Position numbers and translations under genes: made by a program
NCBI GenBank assembly: GCA_035577685.1
Contig: DATLVC010000142.1
Span: 1 to 7,802, forward strand
Direction: 5' to 3'
DNA length: 7,802 nt
Source of the DNA: CAIYRG01 sp035577685
GTDB taxonomy: Bacteria > Pseudomonadota > Alphaproteobacteria > Micropepsales > Micropepsaceae
The notes under the pieces: model-generated
What the model was told of the DNA's origin: nothing
What the model saw: only the letters and a program-made list of their open reading frames with translations
The model's database searches: none
Shown here: piece by piece, positions 1 to 6,215 of the stretch
How the letters are laid out: each line of letters starts with the position of its first letter
How positions within the stretch are numbered: the stretch's first letter is position 1

Positions 1-1
1 G

Positions 2-1732
2 ACAGCCGATGTCATGTGGCTCGTGTGCAGCGATGTCTGCATTCCCGAAGACACGCAGCTGACCCTGCCGCTCAGTGTCACCGCCACGCCGCCGCCCGCC
101 GATGCGAAGACAGCGACCCTGTTTGCCGACGCCCGCGCCAAGCTCCCCCATGCCGCGCCCTGGCCCGCCGTCTACGATGCCGGCGACAAGCGTTTCGCCC
201 TGTTGGTGCAAAGCCCCGAGCTGGCGAAAGCCGCCCCGCGCGAGGTCGCGTTCTATCCGTACACGGATGGTTTCGTGGAATCCGCTGCGCCGCAAACATT
301 GGGCACCAGTGACAAGGGTTTCGTGATCCAGTCGGCCACCGGCTACAAGCTCGCCACCCAAGAAAAGCGCAAAGGCGCGGGCAAATTCGAGGGGCTTCTG
401 GTGCTGACCGGCGCCGATGGCCGCGTCGACGCGCTGAATGTGGAAGCCGAACCTGGCAGCGTACCCGCCTCCTCGGTCACCCTGCACGACAACGCTTCCG
501 CCGATGTCGGGCTTATCCAGGCGCTGGTCTTTGCGTTCCTGGGTGGGCTCATCCTCAATCTGATGCCCTGCGTCTTCCCGGTGCTGTCGATGAAGGCGCT
601 CGCGCTTGCCGCCAAGCGCGAAGCCCCCGATAAGGCGAAGCTGTCCGCTCTTTCCTATGGCGCGGGCGCGGTTCTCAGTTTCGTTGCGCTGGCGGCCGGG
701 TTGATTCTCTTGCGCAGCGGCGGCGCCAGTCTCGGCTGGGGCTTCCAATTGCAGCAGCCCATCTTCGTGACCGCGCTTGCGCTTCTGATGTTCGCGGTGG
801 GCCTCAATCTTTCCGGGCTTTATGAGATAGGCGGCGGGCGGCTTTCCAATGTCGGCGGCACGCTCGCGGGCCGGGATGGGAGCTTGGGCAGCTTCTTCAC
901 CGGCGTGCTGGCGGTGGTGGTGGCGACGCCCTGCACGGCACCCTTCATGGGCGCGGCGATGGGCTATGCGCTGACCACGAATGGGGCAGTGGCGCTCGCC
1001 GTGTTCGCGGCCCTGGGGTTGGGCTTTGCGGCGCCCTTCATGGTGCTCGGCTTCTGGCCGGCGGCGCTACGGGTGCTGCCGCGCCCCGGCGCCTGGATGA
1101 CCACGCTGCGCCAAGTGCTGGCGTTTCCGATGTATGGCGCGGCCATCTGGCTGGTTTGGGTGCTGAGCCAACAGGCAGGTTCCGACGGCGTGCTGGCGGT
1201 GCTCGCGGCCGCTCTCGCGCTTGCCTTTGGTCTCTGGATTTACGGCCGGAGCCAGACGGCCGATGGCACGCGCCGCAGAATGGGCTTTGCGGCGGCGGCC
1301 TTGGCGGTCCTGGGAGCGATTGTCCTCGTTCCGCTGGCCGGTGCCGGTGTTCGGCCCTCAGGGTCCGCGAACGCCGCCCCGCAAGGCGCGTTCGCTTATG
1401 AGCCCTTCAGCGCCGCCAAGCTCCAGAGCCTGCGCGACGAAGGACGCCCGGTTTTCGTCAACGCGACAGCGGCCTGGTGCATCACCTGTCTCGTCAACGA
1501 GAAGGTGGCACTTTCCGGCGGCAAACTGGCCGAAGCTTTCTCGGCCCGCAAAGTCGCCGCGCTGAAAGCCGATTGGACCAACCAGGATTCGGAAATCACC
1601 TCGCTGCTCGCCAGCCAGGGCCGTTCAGGCGTGCCGCTTTATCTTTATTATGCGCCCGGTGCGGAGAAACCCGCCGTGCTGCCGCAGCTTCTGACGGAAT
1701 CCACCGTGCTCGCCGCGCTCGATGCACACTAA
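2..1732 (+). CDS. dsbD: DsbD/ScsB-type protein-disulfide reductase, 5' end cut by window
   Basis: This inner-membrane protein would carry electrons from cytoplasmic thioredoxin to periplasmic disulfide proteins or cytochrome c maturation. The frame is open to the left edge, so the start is outside the window. Numbering from the Met at position 14, the tail of the periplasmic N-terminal domain is visible with the pair C5/C9 (WLVCSDVCIPE). A hydrophobic domain with about eight membrane segments follows (about 165–445), with the two expected redox cysteines C185 (NLMPCVFPV) and C307 (ATPCTAPF). The C-terminal thioredoxin-like domain has W488-C-I-T-C492 and a probable cis-proline, P541 (SGVP). 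All cysteines needed for the three-step relay are present. The CxxxC in the N-terminal domain is tighter than E. coli DsbD, so ScsB-like is as good a name. Family membership is firm; the exact partner protein is unknown. Confidence 0.93.
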   Translation, partial: TADVMWLVCSDVCIPEDTQLTLPLSVTATPPPADAKTATLFADARAKLPHAAPWPAVYDAGDKRFALLVQSPELAKAAPREVAFYPYTDGFVESAAPQTLGTSDKGFVIQSATGYKLATQEKRKGAGKFEGLLVLTGADGRVDALNVEAEPGSVPASSVTLHDNASADVGLIQALVFAFLGGLILNLMPCVFPVLSMKALALAAKREAPDKAKLSALSYGAGAVLSFVALAAGLILLRSGGASLGWGFQLQQPIFVTALALLMFAVGLNLSGLYEIGGGRLSNVGGTLAGRDGSLGSFFTGVLAVVVATPCTAPFMGAAMGYALTTNGAVALAVFAALGLGFAAPFMVLGFWPAALRVLPRPGAWMTTLRQVLAFPMYGAAIWLVWVLSQQAGSDGVLAVLAAALALAFGLWIYGRSQTADGTRRRMGFAAAALAVLGAIVLVPLAGAGVRPSGSANAAPQGAFAYEPFSAAKLQSLRDEGRPVFVNATAAWCITCLVNEKVALSGGKLAEAFSARKVAALKADWTNQDSEITSLLASQGRSGVPLYLYYAPGAEKPAVLPQLLTESTVLAALDAH

Positions 1733-1893
1733 GTGATATGAATATGGGTGAATAGCTGCGGCCACAGCCCCATGACGCCGATCAGAATCAGATAGATGGC
1801 GATGAAGTAATTTAAGAATCGCGGCACGATCAAAATCAGGATGCCGAACAGCAGCGCGACCAGCGGCTGGATAGTCAAAATAGTGATGGGCAT
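1729..1893 (-). CDS. DUF3096 family small membrane protein
   Basis: This 54-residue protein has two hydrophobic segments (about 9–24 and 28–43) split by a short PRFLNY turn, the layout of DUF3096 proteins. Their function is not known. The frame can be extended upstream to a codon at 1974, but I chose the ATG at 1893: it has a GGAGG ribosome site five bases upstream, and the family begins at MPITILTIQP. The extra upstream residues are polar and look like translated leader. The TAG stop overlaps the TAA of the convergent disulfide reductase gene (CTAA at 1729–1732). A tRNA gene lies upstream on the same strand. Its codon use is somewhat more AT-rich than its neighbours. Confidence 0.8.
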   Translation of the reverse strand: MPITILTIQPLVALLFGILILIVPRFLNYFIAIYLILIGVMGLWPQLFTHIHIT

Positions 1894-1898
1894 GGACG

Positions 1899-1903
1899 CC
1901 TCC
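1899..1903 (-). promoter_or_regulatory. Shine-Dalgarno site of the DUF3096 gene
   Basis: The minus strand reads GGAGG, then CGTCC, then ATG. The match is perfect and spacing is five bases. It decides the start of the small membrane protein in favour of position 1893 over the longer reading frame. Confidence 0.75.
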
Positions 1904-1975
1904 GCAGATGCGCCTCTCGCGGCGCCGTGCAAACAACGCGCGGCCACGCGAAACGTGCCTCTGGTCACGAACAAC

Positions 1976-2050
1976 TGGTGCCGCAGGTGAGAATTGAACT
2001 CACGACCTACCCCTTACCAAGGGGTTGCGCTACCACTACGCTACTGCGGC
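1976..2050 (-). tRNA. tRNA-Thr (anticodon GGU), CCA encoded
   Basis: The minus strand folds into a full cloverleaf. The acceptor stem GCCGCAG/CTGCGGC has 7 pairs, the D stem is GCGT/GCGC around AGTGGTA, and the anticodon stem is ACCCC/GGGGT around the loop TTGGTAA. A 5-base variable loop follows, then the T stem GTGAG/CTCAC around TTCAATT. The anticodon GGU (complement at 2016–2018) reads ACC threonine codons. The discriminator base is A, followed by genomic CCA at 1978–1976. The tRNA body is 72 bases, 75 with CCA. All paired positions fit, so this looks like a working gene. Confidence 0.97.
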
Positions 2051-2084
2051 ATCCGGCGGGCGCGAAGCCCTTGAAGGACCGCTG

Positions 2085-2113
2085 CTATAACCTAAGGTGC
2101 GCTCTGGCGAAAG
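2085..2113. promoter_or_regulatory. possible divergent promoter region for tRNA-Thr and the murA operon
   Basis: The 81 bases between the tRNA 5' end (2050) and the first ORF of the operon (2132) must serve both directions. CTATAAC at 2085–2091 gives a -10-like TTATAG on the minus strand, with CTTTCG 17 bases upstream (2113–2108), and a -10-like TATAAC on the plus strand. The plus-strand -35 is poor: TTGAAG at 2071–2076 is only 9 bases away. This is inferred from weak matches only. Confidence 0.3.
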
Positions 2114-2131
2114 GGCGTAGGAAACCCCGCC

Positions 2132-2320
2132 ATGGCGGCAAATAGGAACAATCCGCGGCAGGCCCGGTTGGCAGCGGCGTTGAAGGAAAATCTCAAGCGC
2201 CGCAAGCAGCAGGAACGGGCCAAGGCCGCCCCGGAGGCGCGGGCTTTGGGCACCGCCCCGCAAGCGGGACTCGAAAATAAGCCCGAGCCCGGTCCGAAAT
2301 CCGCCCCAAAGCGCCATTAG
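2132..2320 (+). CDS. small basic hypothetical protein upstream of murA
   Basis: This 62-residue, lysine/arginine-rich protein (MAANRNNPRQARLAAALKEN...) has a predicted amphipathic helix at about 8–33 (ARLAAALKENLKRRKQQERAKAA) and a disordered Ala/Pro-rich tail. I recall similar short proteins with an LKRRKxQ-type core next to murA in other alphaproteobacteria, but I know no function. The start ATG at 2132 has a weak upstream AGGAAA (2119–2124). The stop at 2320 is 69 bases before the murA start, so it is probably the first gene of the operon. The charge pattern would suit RNA or ribosome contact, which is a guess. Confidence 0.65.
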   Translation: MAANRNNPRQARLAAALKENLKRRKQQERAKAAPEARALGTAPQAGLENKPEPGPKSAPKRH

Positions 2321-2389
2321 CTATTGGACAGGTTCAATGCGGCCCTGCGCCGCTGGAATAGTCGCTCCGAAAAGGCCACATACAGATCC

Positions 2390-3670
2390 ATGGATCGGAT
2401 TCGCATATCCGGCGGACGCCGGCTCAAAGGTGAGATTCCCATCAGCGGTGCCAAGAACGCGGCGCTGCCTTTGATGGCGGCTTGCCTGTTGTCGGAAAGC
2501 CCGCTGACGCTCACCAACGTCCCTAATCTCGCCGATGTCGTCTACATGGCCGATGTGCTGCGGCAATTGGGGGTGGGCGTCTCCTGGCAGATGAGCGGGG
2601 CCGATCATGTCGGCGGCACCATCCAACTTCACGCGCCCAAGCGGCCGCAAAGCTTGGCCACCTATGACGCTGTGCGCAAGATGCGCGCGAGCTTCCTGGT
2701 GCTGGGGCCGCTCGTTGCGCGCATTCGCGAGGCGATGGTGTCGCTCCCCGGGGGCTGTGCCATCGGTGCGCGGCCCGTGGATCTGCATCTGAAGGGCCTT
2801 GCGGCCATGGGGGCGGAAATCGAACTCACCGGCGGCTATGTGCTGGCGCGCGCGCCGAACGGACTGAAGGGTGCGGAATTCGAGTTTCCCAGCGTCTCCG
2901 TCGGCGCCACGGAAAATCTTCTGATGGCGGCGAGTCTCGCCAAGGGCCGGACCGTGCTGAAGAATGCCGCGCGCGAACCGGAAATCGCCGATCTCGGCCG
3001 CTGCCTTATCGCCATGGGGGCGAAGATTTCCGGCCTCGGCACTTCGACCCTCGTGATAGACGGCGTGCCGGAACTGGGACCGGCCACCCATTCGGTGCTG
3101 CCTGACCGTATCGAAACGGGCACCTATGCCATCGCCGCGGCCATTGCCGGGGGCGAAGTGGAACTCACCGGCACCAGCATGGAACTCGTGGGCGCGCTCA
3201 TTCCTCTGCTTTGGCGGACGGGTGCGGAGGTTGATCAAACGAGTTTCGGCTTCTCGGTGGCGCGCAACGGCGCCCGGCCGCAAGCGGCCGATATCGCGAC
3301 CGAACCGTTTCCGGGCTTTCCCACCGACCTTCAGGCGCAATATATGGCGCTGATGACGGTGGCCGAAGGAACCTCGCGCATTCGCGAGACTATTTTCGAA
3401 AACCGCTTCATGCATGTGCCCGAGCTTTTGCGCATGGGGGCCGAGATCAAAGTCGAAGGCGACACCGCCATCGTCACCGGCCACCAAAGGCTGAAAGGCG
3501 CGCCCGTCATGGCGACCGATTTGCGCGCCTCGGTGAGTTTGGTGCTTGCCGGACTTGCGGCGGAAGGCGAAACCATCGTCAATCGGGTTTATCATTTGGA
3601 CCGCGGCTTTGAGCGCATCGAGGACAAGCTGAAAGCCTGCGGCGCGGATATCGAACGGTTGAAGCAATGA
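2390..3670 (+). CDS. murA: UDP-N-acetylglucosamine 1-carboxyvinyltransferase MurA
   Basis: MurA transfers enolpyruvate from phosphoenolpyruvate to UDP-GlcNAc, the first committed step of peptidoglycan synthesis in the cytoplasm. The protein has 426 residues, the normal length. K22/N23 (SGAKNAALPL) bind substrate. C123 in SLPGGCAIGARPVD matches the catalytic cysteine of E. coli MurA (C115), the target of fosfomycin. D313 in GFPTDLQAQ matches the catalytic Asp. R405 in LDRGFE is the conserved C-terminal arginine. The frame is open back to a TTG at 2324, but family proteins start at MDRIRIxGG, so I chose the ATG at 2390. Its ribosome site is weak (AAAAGG about 13 bases upstream). The stop overlaps the next start as ATGA. 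Because Cys is kept rather than Asp, fosfomycin sensitivity at the target is expected. Confidence 0.97.
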   Translation: MDRIRISGGRRLKGEIPISGAKNAALPLMAACLLSESPLTLTNVPNLADVVYMADVLRQLGVGVSWQMSGADHVGGTIQLHAPKRPQSLATYDAVRKMRASFLVLGPLVARIREAMVSLPGGCAIGARPVDLHLKGLAAMGAEIELTGGYVLARAPNGLKGAEFEFPSVSVGATENLLMAASLAKGRTVLKNAAREPEIADLGRCLIAMGAKISGLGTSTLVIDGVPELGPATHSVLPDRIETGTYAIAAAIAGGEVELTGTSMELVGALIPLLWRTGAEVDQTSFGFSVARNGARPQAADIATEPFPGFPTDLQAQYMALMTVAEGTSRIRETIFENRFMHVPELLRMGAEIKVEGDTAIVTGHQRLKGAPVMATDLRASVSLVLAGLAAEGETIVNRVYHLDRGFERIEDKLKACGADIERLKQ

Positions 3671-4104
3671 GCGGATTGAGGCTGCTGGCTGAGGACGAGG
3701 AGGATCTCAAGATCATCTCGGCGCATCTGCAGGATGCCGTAATGAGGGTTGGCGATGTTGTCTATCTGCCCCGGCAGCACCGTTTCGTGGCGATGGTGAA
3801 TCGTTTCTGCTGGGAAGGCTGTCCGGAAGGCAGCCTCGGCGAGCGCGTGCTGACCGGGCTGCATTTCGACGGCGTCTTGAAGGTGCAATCGCAGCATGTG
3901 AGGCAGGACGATCTCGAAGCGGTGGCCGAATTGCTCGCCATCAATTTCACGCCTGAGAGCGCCGGCGCCGGCGTGATCGACCTGATGCTGGCAGGCGGCG
4001 GACGCATCCGGCTGTATGTGGAATGCATCGATGCGGTCTTGCGCGATATGACCGAGCCGCGCCCGGCGGTGGCCCGTCCCGAACACGATCTGGAACGCAG
4101 CTAG
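3667..4104 (+). CDS. DUF2948 family protein
   Basis: This 145-residue soluble protein starts with the typical LRLLAEDEEDLKIISAHLQDAV. It goes on with VGDVVYLPRQHRFVAMVNRFCWE and ends with IRLYVECIDAVLRDM, matching DUF2948 along its length. The function is not known. The start ATG overlaps the murA stop by four bases (ATGA), so the two are probably translationally coupled. hisD begins two bases after its stop. The murA – DUF2948 – hisD order is usual in alphaproteobacteria. Family assignment rests on sequence memory and synteny. Confidence 0.87.
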   Translation: MSGLRLLAEDEEDLKIISAHLQDAVMRVGDVVYLPRQHRFVAMVNRFCWEGCPEGSLGERVLTGLHFDGVLKVQSQHVRQDDLEAVAELLAINFTPESAGAGVIDLMLAGGGRIRLYVECIDAVLRDMTEPRPAVARPEHDLERS

Positions 4105-4106
4105 CG

Positions 4107-5402
4107 ATGGCGCGCCGTTTGGATGCACGCGCGCCTGATTTCGAAGGCCAGTTCGCTCAACTGATCGAACACGCGCGCGACGAGGAAGACGACGTTTCGC
4201 GCATTGTCAAAGGCATCATTGCCGATGTGCGGGCGCGGGGCGATGCGGCGCTGATCGAATTGTCGGCGCGTTTGGATCGGGTCGAACTCGCGCCGGAAAG
4301 CTTGCGTGTTTCCCCGAAGGAAATCAATGCGGCGGAAAAATCCGCGCCGCCGGATGTGAAAGACGCGTTGCATCTCGCCGCTTCGCGCATCGAGGCCTAT
4401 CACAAGCGCCAATTGCCCAAGGATGAGAGCTTCACCGACGCAGCCGGCGCGACGCTGGGCTGGCGCTGGGGGCCGTTGTCCAGCGTGGGGCTTTATGTGC
4501 CCGGCGGCACGGCGAGTTATCCCAGTTCGGTGTTGATGAACGCCGTGCCGGCGCGCGTCGCCGGAGTCGAACGCCTCGTCATGGTGACGCCGGCCTCGGG
4601 CGGGGCGATCAACCCCTTGACGCTGGTGGCGGCGAAGATCGCCGGCGTCTCGGAAATCTATCGCGTCGGCGGCGCACAGGCCGTGGCGGCTTTGGCCTAT
4701 GGCACGGCCACGATTGCGCCGGTCGACAAGATCGTGGGACCGGGAAACGCCTATGTGGCGGCGGCGAAGCGCGAGGTGTTCGGACGCGTCGGTATCGATT
4801 CCATCGCGGGGCCTTCGGAGATTCTGGTGGTTGCCGATGGCGCCAACGATCCGGCCTGGATCGCCGCCGATCTGCTGTCGCAGGCTGAGCACGACCCCTC
4901 CTCGCAATCCATCCTTATCACCGACGATTCCGCGTTCGCCGATTCCGTCGCCGTCGAGGTCGAGCGCCAGCTTGCTCTGCTGCCCCGGCGCGAGATTGCG
5001 TCACGGTCCTGGAACGGCCATGGCGCAATCATCGTGGTGCGTCGGCTTGAGGATGCCGCGCCATTGGTGGACCGCATCGCGCCGGAACATCTGGAAATCG
5101 CGACCGCCGACCCGCAGGCGTTTTTCGCGCGCGTGAAACATGCCGGCGCCGCCTTTCTGGGCCGCCATACACCCGAGGCTGTTGGCGATTACATCGCCGG
5201 TCCGAACCATGTGCTGCCGACCTCGCGCACGGCGCGGTTCTCCTCTGGCCTGTCGGTGCTCGATTTCTTGAAACGCACCAGCGTGCTTTCCTGCGATGCC
5301 GAGGCGTTGTCGAAATTGGCGCCCGCCGCGCTGGCACTGGCCGAAGCAGAAGGCTTGGGCGCGCATGGCCGCTCAATTGCGATAAGGTTGAACCGGAAAT
5401 AG
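4107..5402 (+). CDS. hisD: histidinol dehydrogenase HisD
   Basis: HisD oxidises L-histidinol to L-histidine in two NAD-dependent steps, the end of the histidine pathway, in the cytoplasm with a zinc ion. The protein has 431 residues (E. coli HisD has 434). The zinc ligands are all visible: Q259 and H262 (SQAEHDPSSQ), D361 (AVGDYIAGPNH) and H420 (GLGAHGRS). The catalytic pair is E327/H328 (IAPEHLEI). The VPGG and GPGN motifs are also intact. The frame extends upstream to 4023, but that part overlaps DUF2948. The ATG at 4107, giving MARRLDARAPDFEGQF, fits the family and lies two bases after the DUF2948 stop. The other his genes are not in the window, as is common when hisD sits in this cluster. 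Confidence 0.97.
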   Translation: MARRLDARAPDFEGQFAQLIEHARDEEDDVSRIVKGIIADVRARGDAALIELSARLDRVELAPESLRVSPKEINAAEKSAPPDVKDALHLAASRIEAYHKRQLPKDESFTDAAGATLGWRWGPLSSVGLYVPGGTASYPSSVLMNAVPARVAGVERLVMVTPASGGAINPLTLVAAKIAGVSEIYRVGGAQAVAALAYGTATIAPVDKIVGPGNAYVAAAKREVFGRVGIDSIAGPSEILVVADGANDPAWIAADLLSQAEHDPSSQSILITDDSAFADSVAVEVERQLALLPRREIASRSWNGHGAIIVVRRLEDAAPLVDRIAPEHLEIATADPQAFFARVKHAGAAFLGRHTPEAVGDYIAGPNHVLPTSRTARFSSGLSVLDFLKRTSVLSCDAEALSKLAPAALALAEAEGLGAHGRSIAIRLNRK

Positions 5403-5417
5403 GCGCGCGCGCCCCGA

Positions 5418-5423
5418 GGGAGG
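5418..5423 (+). promoter_or_regulatory. strong Shine-Dalgarno site before a non-canonical start
   Basis: GGGAGG lies 16 bases after the hisD stop. Five bases follow its last G before the ATC codon at 5429, the ideal spacing. No ATG, GTG or TTG occurs in any frame between the hisD stop and 5558, so this site marks where UPF0262 translation most likely starts. Confidence 0.6.
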
Positions 5424-5428
5424 CGATC

Positions 5429-5905
5429 ATCACTCGAGCGGCTCAATCTTCTCATCGCATCGCGAGCATCAAGCTCGACGGCGTCGGACGCCAATCGCCC
5501 GAAATCGAGCAGGAGCAGCGAATCGCCATCCACGATCTTCTCGAGGAAAATCAATTCGTGCCCAAGGGATCGCCCGGCGGGCCCTATCACGTGGTGCTTT
5601 CGACCGCCGAGGGGCGGCTGGTGTTCGATGTCCGCTTGGCCGGGGGGCTGGAGCATGGCCGGGTCCTGCTGTCCCTGACGCCGTTCCGCCGCGTGCTTAA
5701 GGACTATCACCAAGTCTGCCAGACCTATTATGCGGCGGTGCGCGAAGCCACGCCGCAGCGCATCGAGGCCATCGATATGGGGCGCCGCGGGCTGCACGAT
5801 GAGGGCTCGAATCTCTTGCGCGAAAGGCTGGAAGGCAAGATCGCAATGGATTTCGACACCGCCCGGCGGCTTTTCACCCTGATCTGCGCGCTTTATCTGA
5901 AATGA
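5429..5905 (+). CDS. UPF0262 family protein, apparent AUC start
   Basis: The product matches the UPF0262 family, of unknown function, from its N-terminal region (HRIASIKLDGVGRQSPEIE) to its C-terminus. Strong matches are LLEENQF, LSLTPFRRVLKDY, IEAIDMGRRGLHDEG and DFDTARRLFTLIC. The first canonical start in the frame is GTG at 5558, which would delete 43 residues that clearly match the family. No ATG, GTG or TTG lies further upstream in the open frame. ATC at 5429, five bases after a GGGAGG site, gives 158 residues, the usual family length. ATC at 5426 is possible but too close to the site. So it is an AUC start, a sequencing error or a damaged start. The TGA stop overlaps a following ATG. 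Confidence 0.8.
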   Translation: MTRAAQSSHRIASIKLDGVGRQSPEIEQEQRIAIHDLLEENQFVPKGSPGGPYHVVLSTAEGRLVFDVRLAGGLEHGRVLLSLTPFRRVLKDYHQVCQTYYAAVREATPQRIEAIDMGRRGLHDEGSNLLRERLEGKIAMDFDTARRLFTLICALYLK

Positions 5906-5979
5906 AAACCCCGCCGGAGCTTGATTTTCGCGAGCCCAAGTGCATGCTCCCGCCGCTTGATCACGCCAGCACAGGATAA
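5902..5979 (+). CDS. possible 25-codon micro-ORF between UPF0262 and infA
   Basis: An ATG overlaps the UPF0262 stop (ATGA at 5902–5905) and opens a 25-codon frame ending in TAA at 5979, two bases before the infA start. The product (MKTPPELDFREPKCMLPPLD..., ending HASTG) resembles nothing I know. The exact fit between stop and start suggests either translational coupling to infA or a leftover of a lost gene. In many alphaproteobacteria a low-molecular-weight tyrosine phosphatase gene sits at this place, but no CxxxxxR(S) phosphatase loop is visible here. It may equally be chance. Confidence 0.25.
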   Translation: MKTPPELDFREPKCMLPPLDHASTG

Positions 5980-5981
5980 GA

Positions 5982-6200
5982 ATGGCCAAGGAAGAACTGC
6001 TCGAGTTTCCGGGCACCGTCTCGGAGTTGCTCCCCAACGCGACCTTTCGCGTGAAGCTCGAGAATGAGCACGAAATCATCGCCCATACGGCTGGTAAGAT
6101 GCGCAAGAACCGCATCCGGGTGCTGGTCGGCGACAAGGTTCTGGTCGAAATGACGCCCTATGATCTGACCAAGGGCCGCATCACCTACCGCTTCAAATAG
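5982..6200 (+). CDS. infA: translation initiation factor IF-1
   Basis: IF-1 binds the A site of the 30S subunit and works with IF-2 and IF-3 in start-codon selection. The 72-residue product (MAKEELLEFPGTVSELLPNATFRVKLEN...) is a full-length single OB fold, with the conserved GKMRKNRIRVLVGDKV and YDLTKGRITYRFK segments. AGGA at 5973–5976 lies five bases before the ATG. maf begins 15 bases after its stop. No promoter is evident directly upstream, so it seems to be transcribed as part of the operon. Confidence 0.98.
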   Translation: MAKEELLEFPGTVSELLPNATFRVKLENEHEIIAHTAGKMRKNRIRVLVGDKVLVEMTPYDLTKGRITYRFK

Positions 6201-6215
6201 ATAAGCGCCACACCC

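Noticed and set aside
1910..1925. GCGCC/GGCGC hairpin between tRNA-Thr and DUF3096 as a terminator
   Set aside because: Only five pairs, no T-tract, and it lies close before the DUF3096 ribosome site. It is likely a chance GC palindrome.
1894..1974. Longer DUF3096 protein from 1974
   Set aside because: The polar extension precedes a perfect ribosome site and the family start at 1893.
2324..2389. murA start at TTG 2324
   Set aside because: The added 22 residues have no family match; MDRIRIxGG at 2390 is the usual N-terminus.
2321..3667. 448-codon open frame on the minus strand, full length opposite murA
   Set aside because: It is an artefact of high-GC codon bias: the murA third positions leave the antisense frame open. 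The translation is His/Arg/Gly-rich, has no domain, and murA is beyond doubt on the other strand.
4023..4106. Longer hisD start upstream of 4107
   Set aside because: It overlaps DUF2948 by more than 80 bases, adds 28 residues not typical of the family, and lacks a better ribosome site.
4101..4907. 268-codon minus-strand frame opposite hisD
   Set aside because: Arg/His-rich low-complexity translation fully inside hisD; no motif and no ribosome site seen.
5558..5905. UPF0262 starting at GTG 5558
   Set aside because: It would drop 43 residues that match the family, and there is no ribosome site before 5558. The strong site lies at 5418–5423.
5189..6136. 315-codon minus-strand frame across the hisD end, UPF0262 and infA start
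   Set aside because: It covers three well-supported plus-strand genes. The translation has no recognisable domain.
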